The translations under genes and the position numbers were made by a program. A DNA stretch of 64,000 bases, taken from assembly GCF_022414595.1 (NCBI RefSeq), contig NZ_JADWYO010000023.1, forward strand, positions 1 to 64,000, written 5' to 3'. Below, piece by piece: positions 35,247-44,566 of the stretch (positions are counted from its first letter, which is position 1; every line of letters starts with the position of its first letter). The stretch is from Streptomyces sp. MUM 203J (GTDB lineage Bacteria; Actinomycetota; Actinomycetes; Streptomycetales; Streptomycetaceae). The notes below the pieces were generated by a model, which worked only from the letters and a program-made list of their open reading frames with translations, was not told the origin of the DNA and did not search any database.

Positions 35247-36324
35247 CCACCCGCACGGAGTCCCGCAGGGCCTCGTGCAGCCGCTCCGGGGTGAGCACCC
35301 CCAGGTAGCGCCGGTCGCCGCCGGCCTCCGTCACGGCGACCCAGCCCGCGTCGTACTGGAGCATCGTGGAGAACGCCTCCTTGAGGGAGGAGCCCAGCGG
35401 CACGCGCGCGTCCATGGACCGGGCCTGCTCGCGGACCGTGCCGCCCGCACCGCGCGTGGCCGGCAGCCAGCCGTACGGGTGCCCCGCCGCGTCCAGCACG
35501 ACCGCGGGCCCCCCGGACGGGAGCGGGTCGTCCAGCCGTACCGTCGGCGGCTGCTCCAGGTGGGCCTCCTCGACGGGGGTGACCGCCAGTCGCTTCAACG
35601 CCCGGTCGGCGCCCACGAACTCCGCGACGTACGGGGTGGCCGGGGAGCCCAGCACGGTCGCGGGCGCGTCGAGCTGTTCGATGCGCCCCTGCCCGTACAC
35701 GGCCATCCGGTCCCCGAGCCGGACCGCCTCCTCCAGGTCGTGCGTGACGAACAGCACCGTCTTGCGCACCTGGGACTGAAGCCTGAGGAACTCGCTCTGC
35801 AGACGTTCCCGTACGACCGGGTCGACCGCGCCGAACGGCTCGTCCATGAGCAGCACCGGCGGGTCGGCGGCCAGGGCCCGCGCCACGCCGACCCGCTGCC
35901 GCTGCCCGCCGGACAGCTGGTCGGGGTAGCGGTCCCCGTAGACGGCCGGGTCCAGGCCGACCAGGTCGAGCAGTTCGGCGGCCCGGGCACGGGCCCTGGC
36001 CTTCCCCGTACCGAGCAGCCGGGGCACGGTGGCCGTGTTCTCCAGGACCGTGCGGTGCGGGAAGAGCCCCACCTGCTGGATGACGTAGCCGATGCGGCGC
36101 CGCAGCTCGACGGGGTCGGTGGCGGTGGTGTCGCGGCCGGCCACGAGGACCCGGCCCGAGGTGGGCTCCTCCAGCCGGTTCACCATCCTCATCGTGGTGG
36201 TCTTGCCGCAGCCGGACGGCCCGACGAGGGTGACCAGTTCGCCCTCCGCCACCTCGAACGAGAGGTCGTCGACGGCGGTGGTGCCGTCGGCGTACCTCTT
36301 GGTGACGTGTTCGAACCGGATCAC
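35233..36324 (-). CDS. Osmoprotectant/betaine-type ABC transporter ATP-binding protein
   Basis: A 363-aa ATPase of the OpuA/OpuC type. Walker A GPSGCGKT (35-42), Q-loop (IGYVIQQVGLFPH), signature LSGGQ and Walker B VLLMDEP are intact. The C-terminal 110 residues form a CBS-like regulatory region (RVPLGSSLKEAFSTMLQYDAG is its second half), which senses ionic strength in OpuA. It energises import with the two permeases and binding protein encoded divergently. The GTG at 36324 is preceded by AAGGGGGAG; the longer frame to 36456 crosses the promoter region. Confidence 0.92.
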   Translation of the reverse strand: MIRFEHVTKRYADGTTAVDDLSFEVAEGELVTLVGPSGCGKTTTMRMVNRLEEPTSGRVLVAGRDTTATDPVELRRRIGYVIQQVGLFPHRTVLENTATVPRLLGTGKARARARAAELLDLVGLDPAVYGDRYPDQLSGGQRQRVGVARALAADPPVLLMDEPFGAVDPVVRERLQSEFLRLQSQVRKTVLFVTHDLEEAVRLGDRMAVYGQGRIEQLDAPATVLGSPATPYVAEFVGADRALKRLAVTPVEEAHLEQPPTVRLDDPLPSGGPAVVLDAAGHPYGWLPATRGAGGTVREQARSMDARVPLGSSLKEAFSTMLQYDAGWVAVTEAGGDRRYLGVLTPERLHEALRDSVRVVTPR

Positions 36325-36525
36325 TGCTCCCCCTTGTGATGCATGTGTGACGCGTGGTCGCCTGTGGTGCGGCCGGGGCCCATGGTGCCTTGTCGGGGCG
36401 CCGGACGGGGAATGTCGGTGCCGGGGCGTAGGGTCTTCCCTCGTCGAACACGACATCGAAGGGCGGGGCCGAGCAACCCGTCCGCCGCGCCTGACCGGGC
36501 GTCACGACGGGGAGGGGGAGCACAC

Positions 36526-37272
36526 GTGAGGACGGGGGAAGCCCTCGGCGCCTCGCCGTTGGCCGCCGGTGACGGCTGCCTGGCGGCCAACGACTGGATC
36601 TGCGGCGAGTATGTGCGCTCCCGCGCCCAGGAGCTGACCGACGCCACGCTCCAGCATGTGGGGATCACGGTGGCGTCGGTGCTGATCGGTGTCGCGGTCG
36701 CCTTCCCGCTGGCCCTGCTGGTGCGGGCCCGCCCCGGGTTCGCGGGGCCGGTGCTGGGGCTCACGACGGTGCTGTACGCGGTGCCGTCGCTGGCCATGTT
36801 CTCGCTGCTGCTGCCGGTGTTCGGGCTGTCGGCGGCGCTGGTCGTGACAGGTCTGGTGCTGTACTCGCTGACGATCCTCGTACGGAACATCCTGGCCGGT
36901 CTCGCGGCGGTGCCCGAGGAGACGCGCGAGGCGGCCCGGGGGATGGGGTACGGGCCGGGGCGGCTGCTGTGGGAGGTGGAGCTTCCGCTGGCACTGCCCG
37001 CGCTGCTGGCGGGGGTGCGGATGGCGACGGTGTCGACGGTCGCCCTGACGACGGTGGGCGCGCTGGTGGACCACGGAGGACTCGGCACACTGATCACGGA
37101 GGGGCTGCAGAGCTTCTTCAAGGCGCAGGTGCTGACCGCGTCGGTGCTGTGCGTGCTGCTGGCGATCACCGCCGACCTGCTGCTCCTGGGTGTGCAGCGG
37201 CTGCTCACCCCGTGGGCGCGGGCGCGCGGGCGGTCCGGGGCGCGGGTGCGGGGCGCCGGAGAGGCGGTCTGA
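36526..37272 (+). CDS. Osmoprotectant-type ABC transporter permease 1
   Basis: A 248-aa OpuCB/OpuCD-like permease with about six membrane helices. The EAA-type cytoplasmic loop is EETREAARGMGYGPGRLLWEV (split here as EETREAARGMGYG and PGRLLWEV). The GTG at 36526 follows a GGAGGGGGAG site. A soluble N-terminal extension of about 30 residues contains two Cys (DGCLAANDWICGEY). The next permease begins 4 nt downstream, so they are co-translated. Confidence 0.92.
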   Translation: MRTGEALGASPLAAGDGCLAANDWICGEYVRSRAQELTDATLQHVGITVASVLIGVAVAFPLALLVRARPGFAGPVLGLTTVLYAVPSLAMFSLLLPVFGLSAALVVTGLVLYSLTILVRNILAGLAAVPEETREAARGMGYGPGRLLWEVELPLALPALLAGVRMATVSTVALTTVGALVDHGGLGTLITEGLQSFFKAQVLTASVLCVLLAITADLLLLGVQRLLTPWARARGRSGARVRGAGEAV

Positions 37273-37275
37273 GCG

Positions 37276-37959
37276 ATGGGTGTGGTGGCGGATGCCTGGG
37301 GCTGGCTGACGACCGGGGCCAACTGGCAGGGCGAGTCGGGGGTGTGGCACCGGCTGGGCGAGCACCTCTGGTTCAGCGGGGTTTCGCTGGTCCTGGCGTG
37401 CCTGATCGCGCTGCCCGTGGCCTTCCGGCTCGGCCATGTCGGGCGGGGCGGGGCGCTCGCGGTGAACGTGTCGAACGTGGGGCGCGCGGTGCCGACGCTC
37501 GCGGTGCTGGTGCTGCTGACGCTGACCCCGCTCGGCCGGTACGGGGCAGTACCGACGGTCGTCGCGCTGGTGCTGTTCGCGGTGCCGCCGCTGCTGACCA
37601 ACGCGTATCTGGGCATGCGGGAGGTGGACCGGTCGGTGGTGGAGGCGGCGCGCGGCATGGGGATGTCGGGCGGCCAGCTGTTCCGTACGGTCGAGCTTCC
37701 GCTGGCCCTGCCGCTGGTGCTGACGGGGCTGCGGCTGGCGGCCGTCCAGGTGATCGCCACTGCGACGCTCGCCGCGATGGCCGGGGAGGGCGGGCTCGGC
37801 CGGATCATCACCGCGGGTTTCCACACCTACGACACCGCCCAGGTGTTCGCGGGGGCGCTGCTCGTGGGAGCGCTCGCGCTGCTGGTGGAGGGCGCGCTGG
37901 TCGCCGCGAGCCGGATGCTCGCGGCCAACGGACCGAACGGACGGAGACGGACATCGTGA
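37276..37959 (+). CDS. Osmoprotectant-type ABC transporter permease 2
   Basis: A 227-aa partner permease, about five to six helices, with the loop VVEAARGMGMSGGQLFRTVE. It forms a heterodimeric channel with the preceding protein. Its stop overlaps the binding-protein GTG by 4 bp (GTGA). Confidence 0.93.
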   Translation: MGVVADAWGWLTTGANWQGESGVWHRLGEHLWFSGVSLVLACLIALPVAFRLGHVGRGGALAVNVSNVGRAVPTLAVLVLLTLTPLGRYGAVPTVVALVLFAVPPLLTNAYLGMREVDRSVVEAARGMGMSGGQLFRTVELPLALPLVLTGLRLAAVQVIATATLAAMAGEGGLGRIITAGFHTYDTAQVFAGALLVGALALLVEGALVAASRMLAANGPNGRRRTS

Positions 37960-38969
37960 AGACGAACGACGTGACGGCGGAACGCGGGAGCGGTATCCGG
38001 CGGCTCGGCAGGCGCGGGCGGTCCGCGGGCGCGGTGCTGGGCGCGCTGGCGCTGGCCGGGACGCTGGGCGCGTGCGGCGGCGAAAGCCTGGAGGAGAGCG
38101 CCGGCGGCACGTCCGGGTCCGGTAAGGGCTCGCTCGTCGTGGGCGCCGCGGGCTTCACCGAGTCGAAGGTGCTCGCGGAGCTGTACGCGCAGGTGCTGGC
38201 GGACGCCGGGTACGGCACCACCGTCAGAACGGTGGAGAACCGGGAGCTGTACGAACCGTCCTTGGAGAAGGGCGAGATCGACGTCGTACCGGAATATGCG
38301 GCTACGCTTGCCGAATTCCTCAACGCGAAGGTGAACGGGCCCAAGGCGCCCGAGGAGAAGCCGGTCGCGTCCAGCGATGTGACGGCCACCGTCACCGCAC
38401 TGAAGAAGCTGGCCGAGCCGCGTGGTCTGAAGGTCCTTCCGGCGGGTGAGGCGGTTGATCAGAACGCATTCGCGGTGACCAGGGAATTCGCTGACAAGAA
38501 CAAGCTGAAGACGCTTTCGGATCTCGGCCGTTCCGGGCTGAAGGTCAGGATCGCGGCGGGTGACGAGTGCACCGTGCGGCCGTTCTGCGCGCCCGGACTG
38601 AAGTCCGTGTACGGCATCGACGTGGCGGGCATCGACCCCAAGGGCGTCGGCACCCCGCAGTCCAAGCAGGCGGTGAAGGACGGCACCGACCAGATGATGC
38701 TGACCACCACCACCGACGCCACACTCGACGCCTTCGGCCTGGTGCTGCTGGGGGACGACAAGAAGCTCCAGAACGCGGACAACGTCCTGCCGGTCGTCAA
38801 CGCGCGCGACGCGGGCGCGGCGGAGATCGCCACCGCCCTCGGCAAGATCACCAAGACGCTGACCACCGCGGATCTGGTGGAGCTGAACCGGAAGGTGGAC
38901 GCAGAGCGGGCAAAGCCCACCGATGTGGCGAAGGGCTACCTGGAGGAGAAGGGGCTGATCGGGAAGTAG
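37956..38969 (+). CDS. Osmoprotectant-type ABC transporter substrate-binding lipoprotein
   Basis: A 337-aa lipoprotein. The lipobox LGAC ends a signal at about Cys39 after a twin-Arg-rich n-region. The mature part is an OpuAC-type binding protein (VVGAAGFTESKVLAELYAQV, YEPSLEKGEIDVVPEYAATL). The ligand is a quaternary amine such as betaine or choline by family; EgtU-type binders of ergothioneine share this fold, so it could differ. A GTGA overlap joins it to the permease. No osmosensor gene is nearby. Confidence 0.92.
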   Translation: MKTNDVTAERGSGIRRLGRRGRSAGAVLGALALAGTLGACGGESLEESAGGTSGSGKGSLVVGAAGFTESKVLAELYAQVLADAGYGTTVRTVENRELYEPSLEKGEIDVVPEYAATLAEFLNAKVNGPKAPEEKPVASSDVTATVTALKKLAEPRGLKVLPAGEAVDQNAFAVTREFADKNKLKTLSDLGRSGLKVRIAAGDECTVRPFCAPGLKSVYGIDVAGIDPKGVGTPQSKQAVKDGTDQMMLTTTTDATLDAFGLVLLGDDKKLQNADNVLPVVNARDAGAAEIATALGKITKTLTTADLVELNRKVDAERAKPTDVAKGYLEEKGLIGK

Positions 38970-39077
38970 CCGGAAGAGGGCGGCCGGAGGGGAACCGGGC
39001 GGGGAAACGGAACGTGTCGGCAAAACATTGCCGGGCGGACACCCCAGAGTCCCCCTACGCACGGTAAATTTCAGGCC

Positions 39078-40190
39078 ATGCCACGAGGACGCCACCGCCA
39101 TTCACCTCCCCTGCACCGGCTTCTCCCGCCCACCGCGGTGGGCGGAGCGTCCGTACTGTGCGCCGGCGGCGCCTGGCTCCTGGCCGATCCCCTGGGGCTG
39201 CGCCTGCTCGTCGCCGCCGCGGCGGCTGCCGCCGTCACCGGCGCGGTGCTCATGCGGACCTGGGACCGCACCGCCGGCCGCCGGGTCGCGGAACTCACCC
39301 GCGCCCGCGCCAGCGACCAGTGGAAGACCGAGGAGCGCATAGCCGAACTGGAGGCCGACCTGGATGAGGCCCGGGAGCTGCGCGCCAGGCTCGACGCGAA
39401 ACTGCGCGCCAAGCGGGCCGAACTCGCGGGGCTGCGGGGCGAGCACGCCGAGCTGCTGCGCCGGTACGCCACGTCGGAGACCGAGCGGGCCAGCACGCTG
39501 GAGGAACGGCGTCAGCTGACGCTCGGGGCGCCGGGGAAGGGCGGGGAGTCCGGGCAGGGTCCGGCCTCCGGTCCGGGCGGCTCCGGGTCCCCGGGCCCGG
39601 CTGCCCCGGCTGCCGGTGCGGGCAGGGCCGCGGACGGTCCGGCCGTGGGTGCCGAGCTGGTCGTCGCCTCGGGCAAGCCGACGGCCACCGACTACCTGCG
39701 GGCGGCACGGGCGTTGCAGGACCTCGCCCGGAACGCCGCCGCGCAGGAGGCCCGACGGATCGCCGAGGCCGCGCTGAACAAGGCACCCGGCGCCCCCGCT
39801 CCCGCCGCCTCCGCGATGCGGCATGTGCCCGCGGCGGCGGCCATCGTGCCGCAGGCCGCCCAGCGCCGCCAGGCGCCCCGGCCCGAGGGGCGCTTCGACT
39901 TCTTCGGCATGGAGGACCAGAAGGCGCTGCGCAAGCAGGGCGGCGCCGAGGACGTTCCCGCGCAGGCGCCCAGGGAGCTGGCCGCCAAGCAGCCGGTGGC
40001 CGCGATCGAGGCCGTACAGCAGGAGGATCTGGCGGACGTCGTGGGCGAGGAGGCTCTCGCCGCGGCGGACGACCGGCCGCAGCGTCCCCGGGGCGACGAG
40101 CACGCCGTCGGGGAGGTCATCGACCTGACCGCGCACGACGAGACCGAACAGCTCGACGTGGCGGAACTGCGGGACGCGGTCAGCTCCTGA
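39078..40190 (+). CDS. Membrane protein with coiled coil, Streptomyces-type hypothetical
   Basis: A 370-aa protein. Two membrane segments (about 20-36 and 42-60) are followed by a coiled coil of about 60-130 (RIAELEADLDEARELRARLD and similar heptads). Then comes a Gly/Ser/Pro-rich linker and a Gln/Ala-rich region. A C-terminal conserved piece contains GRFDFFGMEDQKAL and VIDLTAHDETEQLDVAELR. The architecture suggests a scaffold facing the cytoplasm; no enzyme motif is visible. It stands alone, ending at a bidirectional terminator shared with the convergent nuoD-like gene. Confidence 0.8.
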   Translation: MPRGRHRHSPPLHRLLPPTAVGGASVLCAGGAWLLADPLGLRLLVAAAAAAAVTGAVLMRTWDRTAGRRVAELTRARASDQWKTEERIAELEADLDEARELRARLDAKLRAKRAELAGLRGEHAELLRRYATSETERASTLEERRQLTLGAPGKGGESGQGPASGPGGSGSPGPAAPAAGAGRAADGPAVGAELVVASGKPTATDYLRAARALQDLARNAAAQEARRIAEAALNKAPGAPAPAASAMRHVPAAAAIVPQAAQRRQAPRPEGRFDFFGMEDQKALRKQGGAEDVPAQAPRELAAKQPVAAIEAVQQEDLADVVGEEALAAADDRPQRPRGDEHAVGEVIDLTAHDETEQLDVAELRDAVSS

Positions 40191-40228
40191 CGGCGGGAGC
40201 GGCCTCCCGGCGGACGCGGCAGGACAAG

Positions 40229-40267
40229 GGGGAGGCCCGGGCGGCTCAGCGGCGCCCGGGCCTCCCC
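40229..40267. terminator. Bidirectional terminator between convergent genes
   Basis: A perfect 15-bp stem (40229-40243 with 40253-40267) around a 9-nt loop. AA precedes and TT follows, so it can act on both strands: 39 nt after the coiled-coil gene and 13 nt beyond the nuoD-like stop. Confidence 0.85.
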
Positions 40268-40279
40268 TTACCCGTACCG

Positions 40280-41440
40280 CTACTTGTCGATGTCTCCGAC
40301 GACGAAGAAGAACGAGCCGAGGATCGCGACCATGTCGGACACCAGCGTGCCCGGCAGCAGTTCGGTCAGGACCTGGATGTTGTTGTAGGACGCCGAGCGC
40401 AGCTTCAGCCGGTACGGGGTCTTCTCGCCCTTCGACACCAGGTAGTAGCCGTTGATGCCGAGGGGGTTCTCGGTCCAGGCGTACGTGTGGCCCTCGGGCG
40501 CCTTGAGGACCTTCGGCAGCCGCTGGTTGACCGGTCCGGGCGGCAGCTCCGCGAGCCGGTCGAGACAGGCGCCGGCCAGTTCCAGGGAGTTGTGCGTCTG
40601 CCCCAGCAGGCACTCGAACCGGGCCAGGCAGTCACCCTCCCGGCGGGTGACGACCTCCAGGGTGTCCTGAAGCTCCCCGTACGCGAGGTACGGCTCGTCA
40701 CGGCGCAGGTCGAAGTCGACCCCCGACGCGCGGGCGATGGGCCCGCTCACCCCGTACGCGTGCGCCAGCTCCGGCGACAGGACGCCCACGCCGCGCGTGC
40801 GGCCCCGGAAGATCTCGTTGCCGAGGACCAGCCGGTCGTACACGTCCATGCGGGAACGGGCGGCGGCGACGGCCTCCCGGGCGCGGCCGAGCCATCCGGC
40901 GGGGAGGTCCTCCTTGAGGCCGCCGACCCGGTTGAACATGTAGTGCATCCGGCCGCCGGAGATCTCCTCCATCACGTGCTGGAGGTCCTCGCGCTCCCGG
41001 AAGGCGTGGAAGATCGGGGTGATCCCGCCCAGTTCGAGCGGGTACGAGCCGAGGAACATCAGATGGTTGAGCACCCGGTTCAGTTCGGCCAGCAAGGTCC
41101 GCAGCCAGACGGCCCGCTCCGGGACCTCCATGCCGAGCATCCGCTCGACGGCCATGACGACGCCGAGTTCGTTGGAGAACGCGGACAGCCAGTCGTGCCG
41201 GTTGGCCAGCATGATGATCTGCCGGTAGTCACGCGCCTCGAACAGCTTCTCGGCGCCCCGGTGCATGTAGCCGACCACCGGCTCGGCGTGCCGGATCACC
41301 TCGCCGTCCAGCACCAGGCGCAGCCGAAGCACCCCATGGGTGGACGGGTGCTGGGGGCCGATGTTCAGCACCATGTCGGTGCTCTCGGCGGCACCTCCGA
41401 TGCCGACCGTGGTCTCCCTGGGCTGGGTGGTCTCCGTCAT
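40280..41440 (-). CDS. NuoD-like NADH-quinone oxidoreductase subunit D paralogue
   Basis: A 386-aa homologue of the 49-kDa/NuoD subunit, which helps form the quinone-binding cavity of complex I. The N-terminal GPQHPSTHG supplies His35, equivalent to the quinone-contacting His. The HRGAEKL motif carries Arg61. The C-terminal GDIDK is preserved. It is not in a nuoA-N cluster, so it is a stand-alone second copy. Its start overlaps a MidA-type methyltransferase stop by 4 bp. TACTGT lies 5 nt before the ATG, so an internal leaderless promoter is also possible. Confidence 0.92.
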   Translation of the reverse strand: MTETTQPRETTVGIGGAAESTDMVLNIGPQHPSTHGVLRLRLVLDGEVIRHAEPVVGYMHRGAEKLFEARDYRQIIMLANRHDWLSAFSNELGVVMAVERMLGMEVPERAVWLRTLLAELNRVLNHLMFLGSYPLELGGITPIFHAFREREDLQHVMEEISGGRMHYMFNRVGGLKEDLPAGWLGRAREAVAAARSRMDVYDRLVLGNEIFRGRTRGVGVLSPELAHAYGVSGPIARASGVDFDLRRDEPYLAYGELQDTLEVVTRREGDCLARFECLLGQTHNSLELAGACLDRLAELPPGPVNQRLPKVLKAPEGHTYAWTENPLGINGYYLVSKGEKTPYRLKLRSASYNNIQVLTELLPGTLVSDMVAILGSFFFVVGDIDK

Positions 41441-42573
41441 GCCGGACAGTATCCCCCGGCGGGGACCTTCTGGAGCAGCCAGGTGAAGTCTCCGAGCCCC
41501 CCGCGCGCGGTCAGCTCGGCCGCCTCCCCGGCGGCGGCGAGGGCGCGGACGTAGGCGGCGGGGTCGGCGGAGGCGAGGGCCAGCGGGGGACGTGCCCCGG
41601 AGACGCCGAGGTGCCGGAGGGCTTCGTGCTGGGGGACCAGCCCGGCGCCGGGGGCGCCGGGCACACACCCGGCGCCCAGCGGGCCGTATGCCGCCCGGGG
41701 GCCGGGATCTCCAGCCCGTCCGGCGGGGGAGAGCGCCGACGGCCCGCCGGTACCCGCGGCGGCACCGGCCGCCGCGCAGGCGTCCAGTGCGACATGAGCG
41801 GTGATGTCGCACGTACCGTCCGGTACGGGTGCCACCTCCCGGCCGTTCCGGAACCCGGCGAGCGTGCCGTACGGAGGCCGCGCCCCCGCCCGGTGCGCGT
41901 AGTCCACGGCGACCGCCAGTCCCGCCGACACCGTGCGCACCGCCGCCGCCCACGCCTCGTCGCGGGGCCGCCCGATCTCCGCCCGTTCCCCCGGCTCCCG
42001 CAGCGGCCACCACCGCCCGAGCCACGCCGCGTCCGCCCCGGTCACCGGTGCTCCCAGCCGCTCGGCGCCGTCCTCCCGCACCTCCACCCGGCGCACCACC
42101 CCGGTGTCGTCGACCTGCGCGACGTCCACCGGCACGTTGTCCAGCCACTCGTTCGCGAACAGCAGCCCCCGCACCCCCCGCGGCGGCTGCCGCGTCCACT
42201 GCACGCGCGCGTCCAGCCCCTCCGGCCGGGCGGCCCGTTCCACGGCGTACGCCCGTACCCGCAGCCCGGCCGGCACCGCCGCCAGCACGCCCGTCACCAG
42301 CTCGCCCCGCCCCGCGCCCACGTCCACGAACGCCACCTCGTCCGTGCCCAGCTCCTGCGCCGTCCGCTCCAGGAGACGCGCCACGGCGCGGGCGAACAGG
42401 GGCGAGGCGTGGACGGACGTCCGGAAGTGGCCCGCCGGGCCCTCGGGGCGCAGATAGAAGCCGCCGGGCCCGTACAGCGCGGCCTCCGCGGCCTCCCGCC
42501 AGCCCCGCCGGCCGCCGCGTGCGGACACCTCGGGCTTCTCGTCGTTCTCATCCGGCACAGGCACAGTGTCCAC
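41437..42573 (-). CDS. SAM-dependent methyltransferase, MidA/NDUFAF7 (COG1565) type
   Basis: A 378-aa class I methyltransferase. The SAM motif VDVGAGRGE is at about 83-91. [12 protein letters not shown] and VAVDYAH match the COG1565 family. The mitochondrial member NDUFAF7 methylates one Arg of NDUFS2, the NuoD homologue. Here the gene overlaps the NuoD-like gene, so the substrate can be guessed from position. A Gly/Ala/Pro-rich region of about 270-330 looks like a lineage insert. The start is GTG at 42573; an AAG just upstream is the only hint of a ribosome site. Confidence 0.88.
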   Translation of the reverse strand: MDTVPVPDENDEKPEVSARGGRRGWREAAEAALYGPGGFYLRPEGPAGHFRTSVHASPLFARAVARLLERTAQELGTDEVAFVDVGAGRGELVTGVLAAVPAGLRVRAYAVERAARPEGLDARVQWTRQPPRGVRGLLFANEWLDNVPVDVAQVDDTGVVRRVEVREDGAERLGAPVTGADAAWLGRWWPLREPGERAEIGRPRDEAWAAAVRTVSAGLAVAVDYAHRAGARPPYGTLAGFRNGREVAPVPDGTCDITAHVALDACAAAGAAAGTGGPSALSPAGRAGDPGPRAAYGPLGAGCVPGAPGAGLVPQHEALRHLGVSGARPPLALASADPAAYVRALAAAGEAAELTARGGLGDFTWLLQKVPAGGYCPA

Positions 42574-42640
42574 CTTGGGGAGTAGGGCTCCTGCCCGGGG
42601 ATCGCACTCCCGGTTGACCCGTGCACCTGTCCGGCTTCCC

Positions 42641-42646
42641 TACGCT
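42641..42646 (+). promoter_or_regulatory. -10 element of a probably leaderless promoter (sensor kinase)
   Basis: TACGCT ends 7 nt before the GTG at 42654, with no ribosome site between. This favours the GTG at 42654 over the one at 42621 as the kinase start. Confidence 0.45.
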
Positions 42647-42653
42647 GGGTTAC

Positions 42654-43844
42654 GTGCAGCGCCTCTACGACTTCCTCCGCCGACACCCCACGGGCGTCGA
42701 CACCTTCTGGGCCGTGATGCTCTTCGGGCTGGCCGCGGTGACCACGTCCGGCATGCCGGGGAGCTACACCGCGGCCGTCGTCATCGCGCTGCTGCTGTGC
42801 CTCGTGGTGGCGCTGCGCCGCCGGGCGCCCGAGCGGATGCTGCTGCTCACAGTGGCGCTGGGGCTCGCCCAGCTGCTGCTGGACGTCGGGGTCAACCCGG
42901 CCGACTTCGCGATGCTGGTGATCATCTACACGGTCGCCGCACACGACGGGCCGCGCTGGGCCTCCCGGCTCGCCCTGGCGGGCGGGGTGGCGGCCTCGCC
43001 GCTCGCGGCGCTGCGCTGGCCGATGACCGACATGTCCCTGTTCGGGCAGGTGGCCTTCGCGGTCGTCATGACCGTGCCGTTCGTGCTGGCCTGGGTGCTG
43101 GGAGACTCGCTGCGCACCCGCCGCGCGTACCTGGCCCAGCTGGAGGAGCGGGCCGCCCGGCTGGAGCGGGAGCGGGAGGCGCAGGCGAAGGTGGCCGTCG
43201 CCGCCGAGCGGGCCAGGATCGCCCGCGAGCTGCACGACGTCGTCGCCCACAACGTCTCGGTGATGGTCGTGCAGGCCGACGGCGCCGCCTACGTCCTGGA
43301 CGCCGCACCCGACCAGGCCCGGCAGGCGCTGGAGACCATCTCCTCCACCGGCCGCCAGGCCCTCGCGGAGATGCGCAGGCTGCTCGGCATCCTGCGGACC
43401 GGGGAGCACGAGGAGGCCGGCGAGTACGTGCCGCAGCCGGACGTGCAGCAGATCGAGGACCTGGTCGAGCAGGTACGCAGCTCGGGCATGCCCGTCGACT
43501 TCAGGATCGAGGGGGCGCCCCGCCCGCTGCCCAGCGGTGTCGAGCTGACCGCGTACCGCATCGTGCAGGAGGCGCTCACCAACACCCGCAAGCACGGCGG
43601 CCCCGACGTCGGTGCCAGTGTCCGGCTGACGTACTTCGACGACGGGCTCGGGCTGCTCGTCGAGGACGACGGGCGTGGTGCGCCGCAGGACATGTACGAG
43701 GACGGCGGCGCCGACGGCCGGGGCCACGGACTGATCGGCATGCGTGAACGGGTCGGCATGGTCGGCGGCACACTCGACGCGGGACCACGTCCGGGCGGCG
43801 GGTTCCGGATCAGCGCGCTGCTGCCGCTGAAGCCCGCACAGTAG
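42654..43844 (+). CDS. NarL-type two-component sensor histidine kinase
   Basis: A 396-aa kinase with about four to five N-terminal membrane helices, then a HisKA_3 phosphoacceptor region (RIARELHDVVAHNVSVMV, phospho-His in ELHDVVAH). A compact HATPase domain follows (TNTRKHGG, GRGHGLIGMRERV-like block). It would autophosphorylate and pass phosphate to the regulator 32 nt downstream. No extracytoplasmic sensor domain is large enough to name; it probably senses a membrane or envelope cue. The GTG at 42621 is an alternative start. Confidence 0.92.
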   Translation: MQRLYDFLRRHPTGVDTFWAVMLFGLAAVTTSGMPGSYTAAVVIALLLCLVVALRRRAPERMLLLTVALGLAQLLLDVGVNPADFAMLVIIYTVAAHDGPRWASRLALAGGVAASPLAALRWPMTDMSLFGQVAFAVVMTVPFVLAWVLGDSLRTRRAYLAQLEERAARLEREREAQAKVAVAAERARIARELHDVVAHNVSVMVVQADGAAYVLDAAPDQARQALETISSTGRQALAEMRRLLGILRTGEHEEAGEYVPQPDVQQIEDLVEQVRSSGMPVDFRIEGAPRPLPSGVELTAYRIVQEALTNTRKHGGPDVGASVRLTYFDDGLGLLVEDDGRGAPQDMYEDGGADGRGHGLIGMRERVGMVGGTLDAGPRPGGGFRISALLPLKPAQ

Positions 43845-43876
43845 AACGACACTTCAGAGAAGAAACGAGGCCCCAG

Positions 43877-44557
43877 ATGACGATCCGTCTCATGCTGGTC
43901 GACGACCAGGTGCTGCTGCGGACAGGCTTCCGCATGGTGCTCGCCGCCCAGCCGGACATGGAGGTCGTCGCGGAGGCCGGCGACGGGGTGGAGGCCCTGG
44001 AGGCCCTCCGGTCCACGCCCGTCGACGTGGTCCTGATGGACGTGCGCATGCCGAAACTGGACGGCGTGGAGACCACCCGCCGCATCTGCTCCGAGCCGGA
44101 CGCGCCGCGGGTGCTGATCCTCACCACCTTCGATCTGGACGAGTACGCCTTCTCCGGGCTGAAGGCGGGCGCCAGCGGCTTCATGCTCAAGGACGTCCCG
44201 CCCGCCGAACTGCTCGGCGCCATCCGTTCCGTCCACAGCGGCGACGCCGTCGTGGCCCCGTCCACGACCCGGCGGCTCCTGGACCGCTTCTCCTCCCTGC
44301 TGCCGACGAGCCCCGGCCACGAGCCGCAGCACAAGCCCCTGGAACGGCTCACCGACCGCGAACGCGAGGTCATGCTGCTGGTCGCCCAGGGCCTGTCGAA
44401 CGGCGAGATCGCCGCCCGGCTCGTCCTCTCCGAGGCGACCGTCAAGACCCACGTCGGCCGGATCCTCACCAAGCTGGAGCTGCGCGACCGGGTCCAGGTC
44501 GTCGTCCTCGCGTACGAGACCGGCCTGGTCCGGGCGGGCGGCGGCGCCCTTCCCTGA
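43877..44557 (+). CDS. NarL/LuxR-family response regulator
   Basis: A 226-aa regulator. The receiver domain has acidic pocket D9/D10, phospho-Asp55 (VVLMDVRMP) and switch residues (ILTTFDLDEYAF, Lys in MLKDVPP). A C-terminal LuxR helix-turn-helix follows (LTDREREVMLLVAQGLSNGE, TVKTHVGRILTKL). It pairs with the kinase upstream. Targets are not visible; the convergent ArsR-type gene is only 9 nt away at its 3' end. Confidence 0.95.
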   Translation: MTIRLMLVDDQVLLRTGFRMVLAAQPDMEVVAEAGDGVEALEALRSTPVDVVLMDVRMPKLDGVETTRRICSEPDAPRVLILTTFDLDEYAFSGLKAGASGFMLKDVPPAELLGAIRSVHSGDAVVAPSTTRRLLDRFSSLLPTSPGHEPQHKPLERLTDREREVMLLVAQGLSNGEIAARLVLSEATVKTHVGRILTKLELRDRVQVVVLAYETGLVRAGGGALP

Positions 44558-44566
44558 TCCGGTGCC

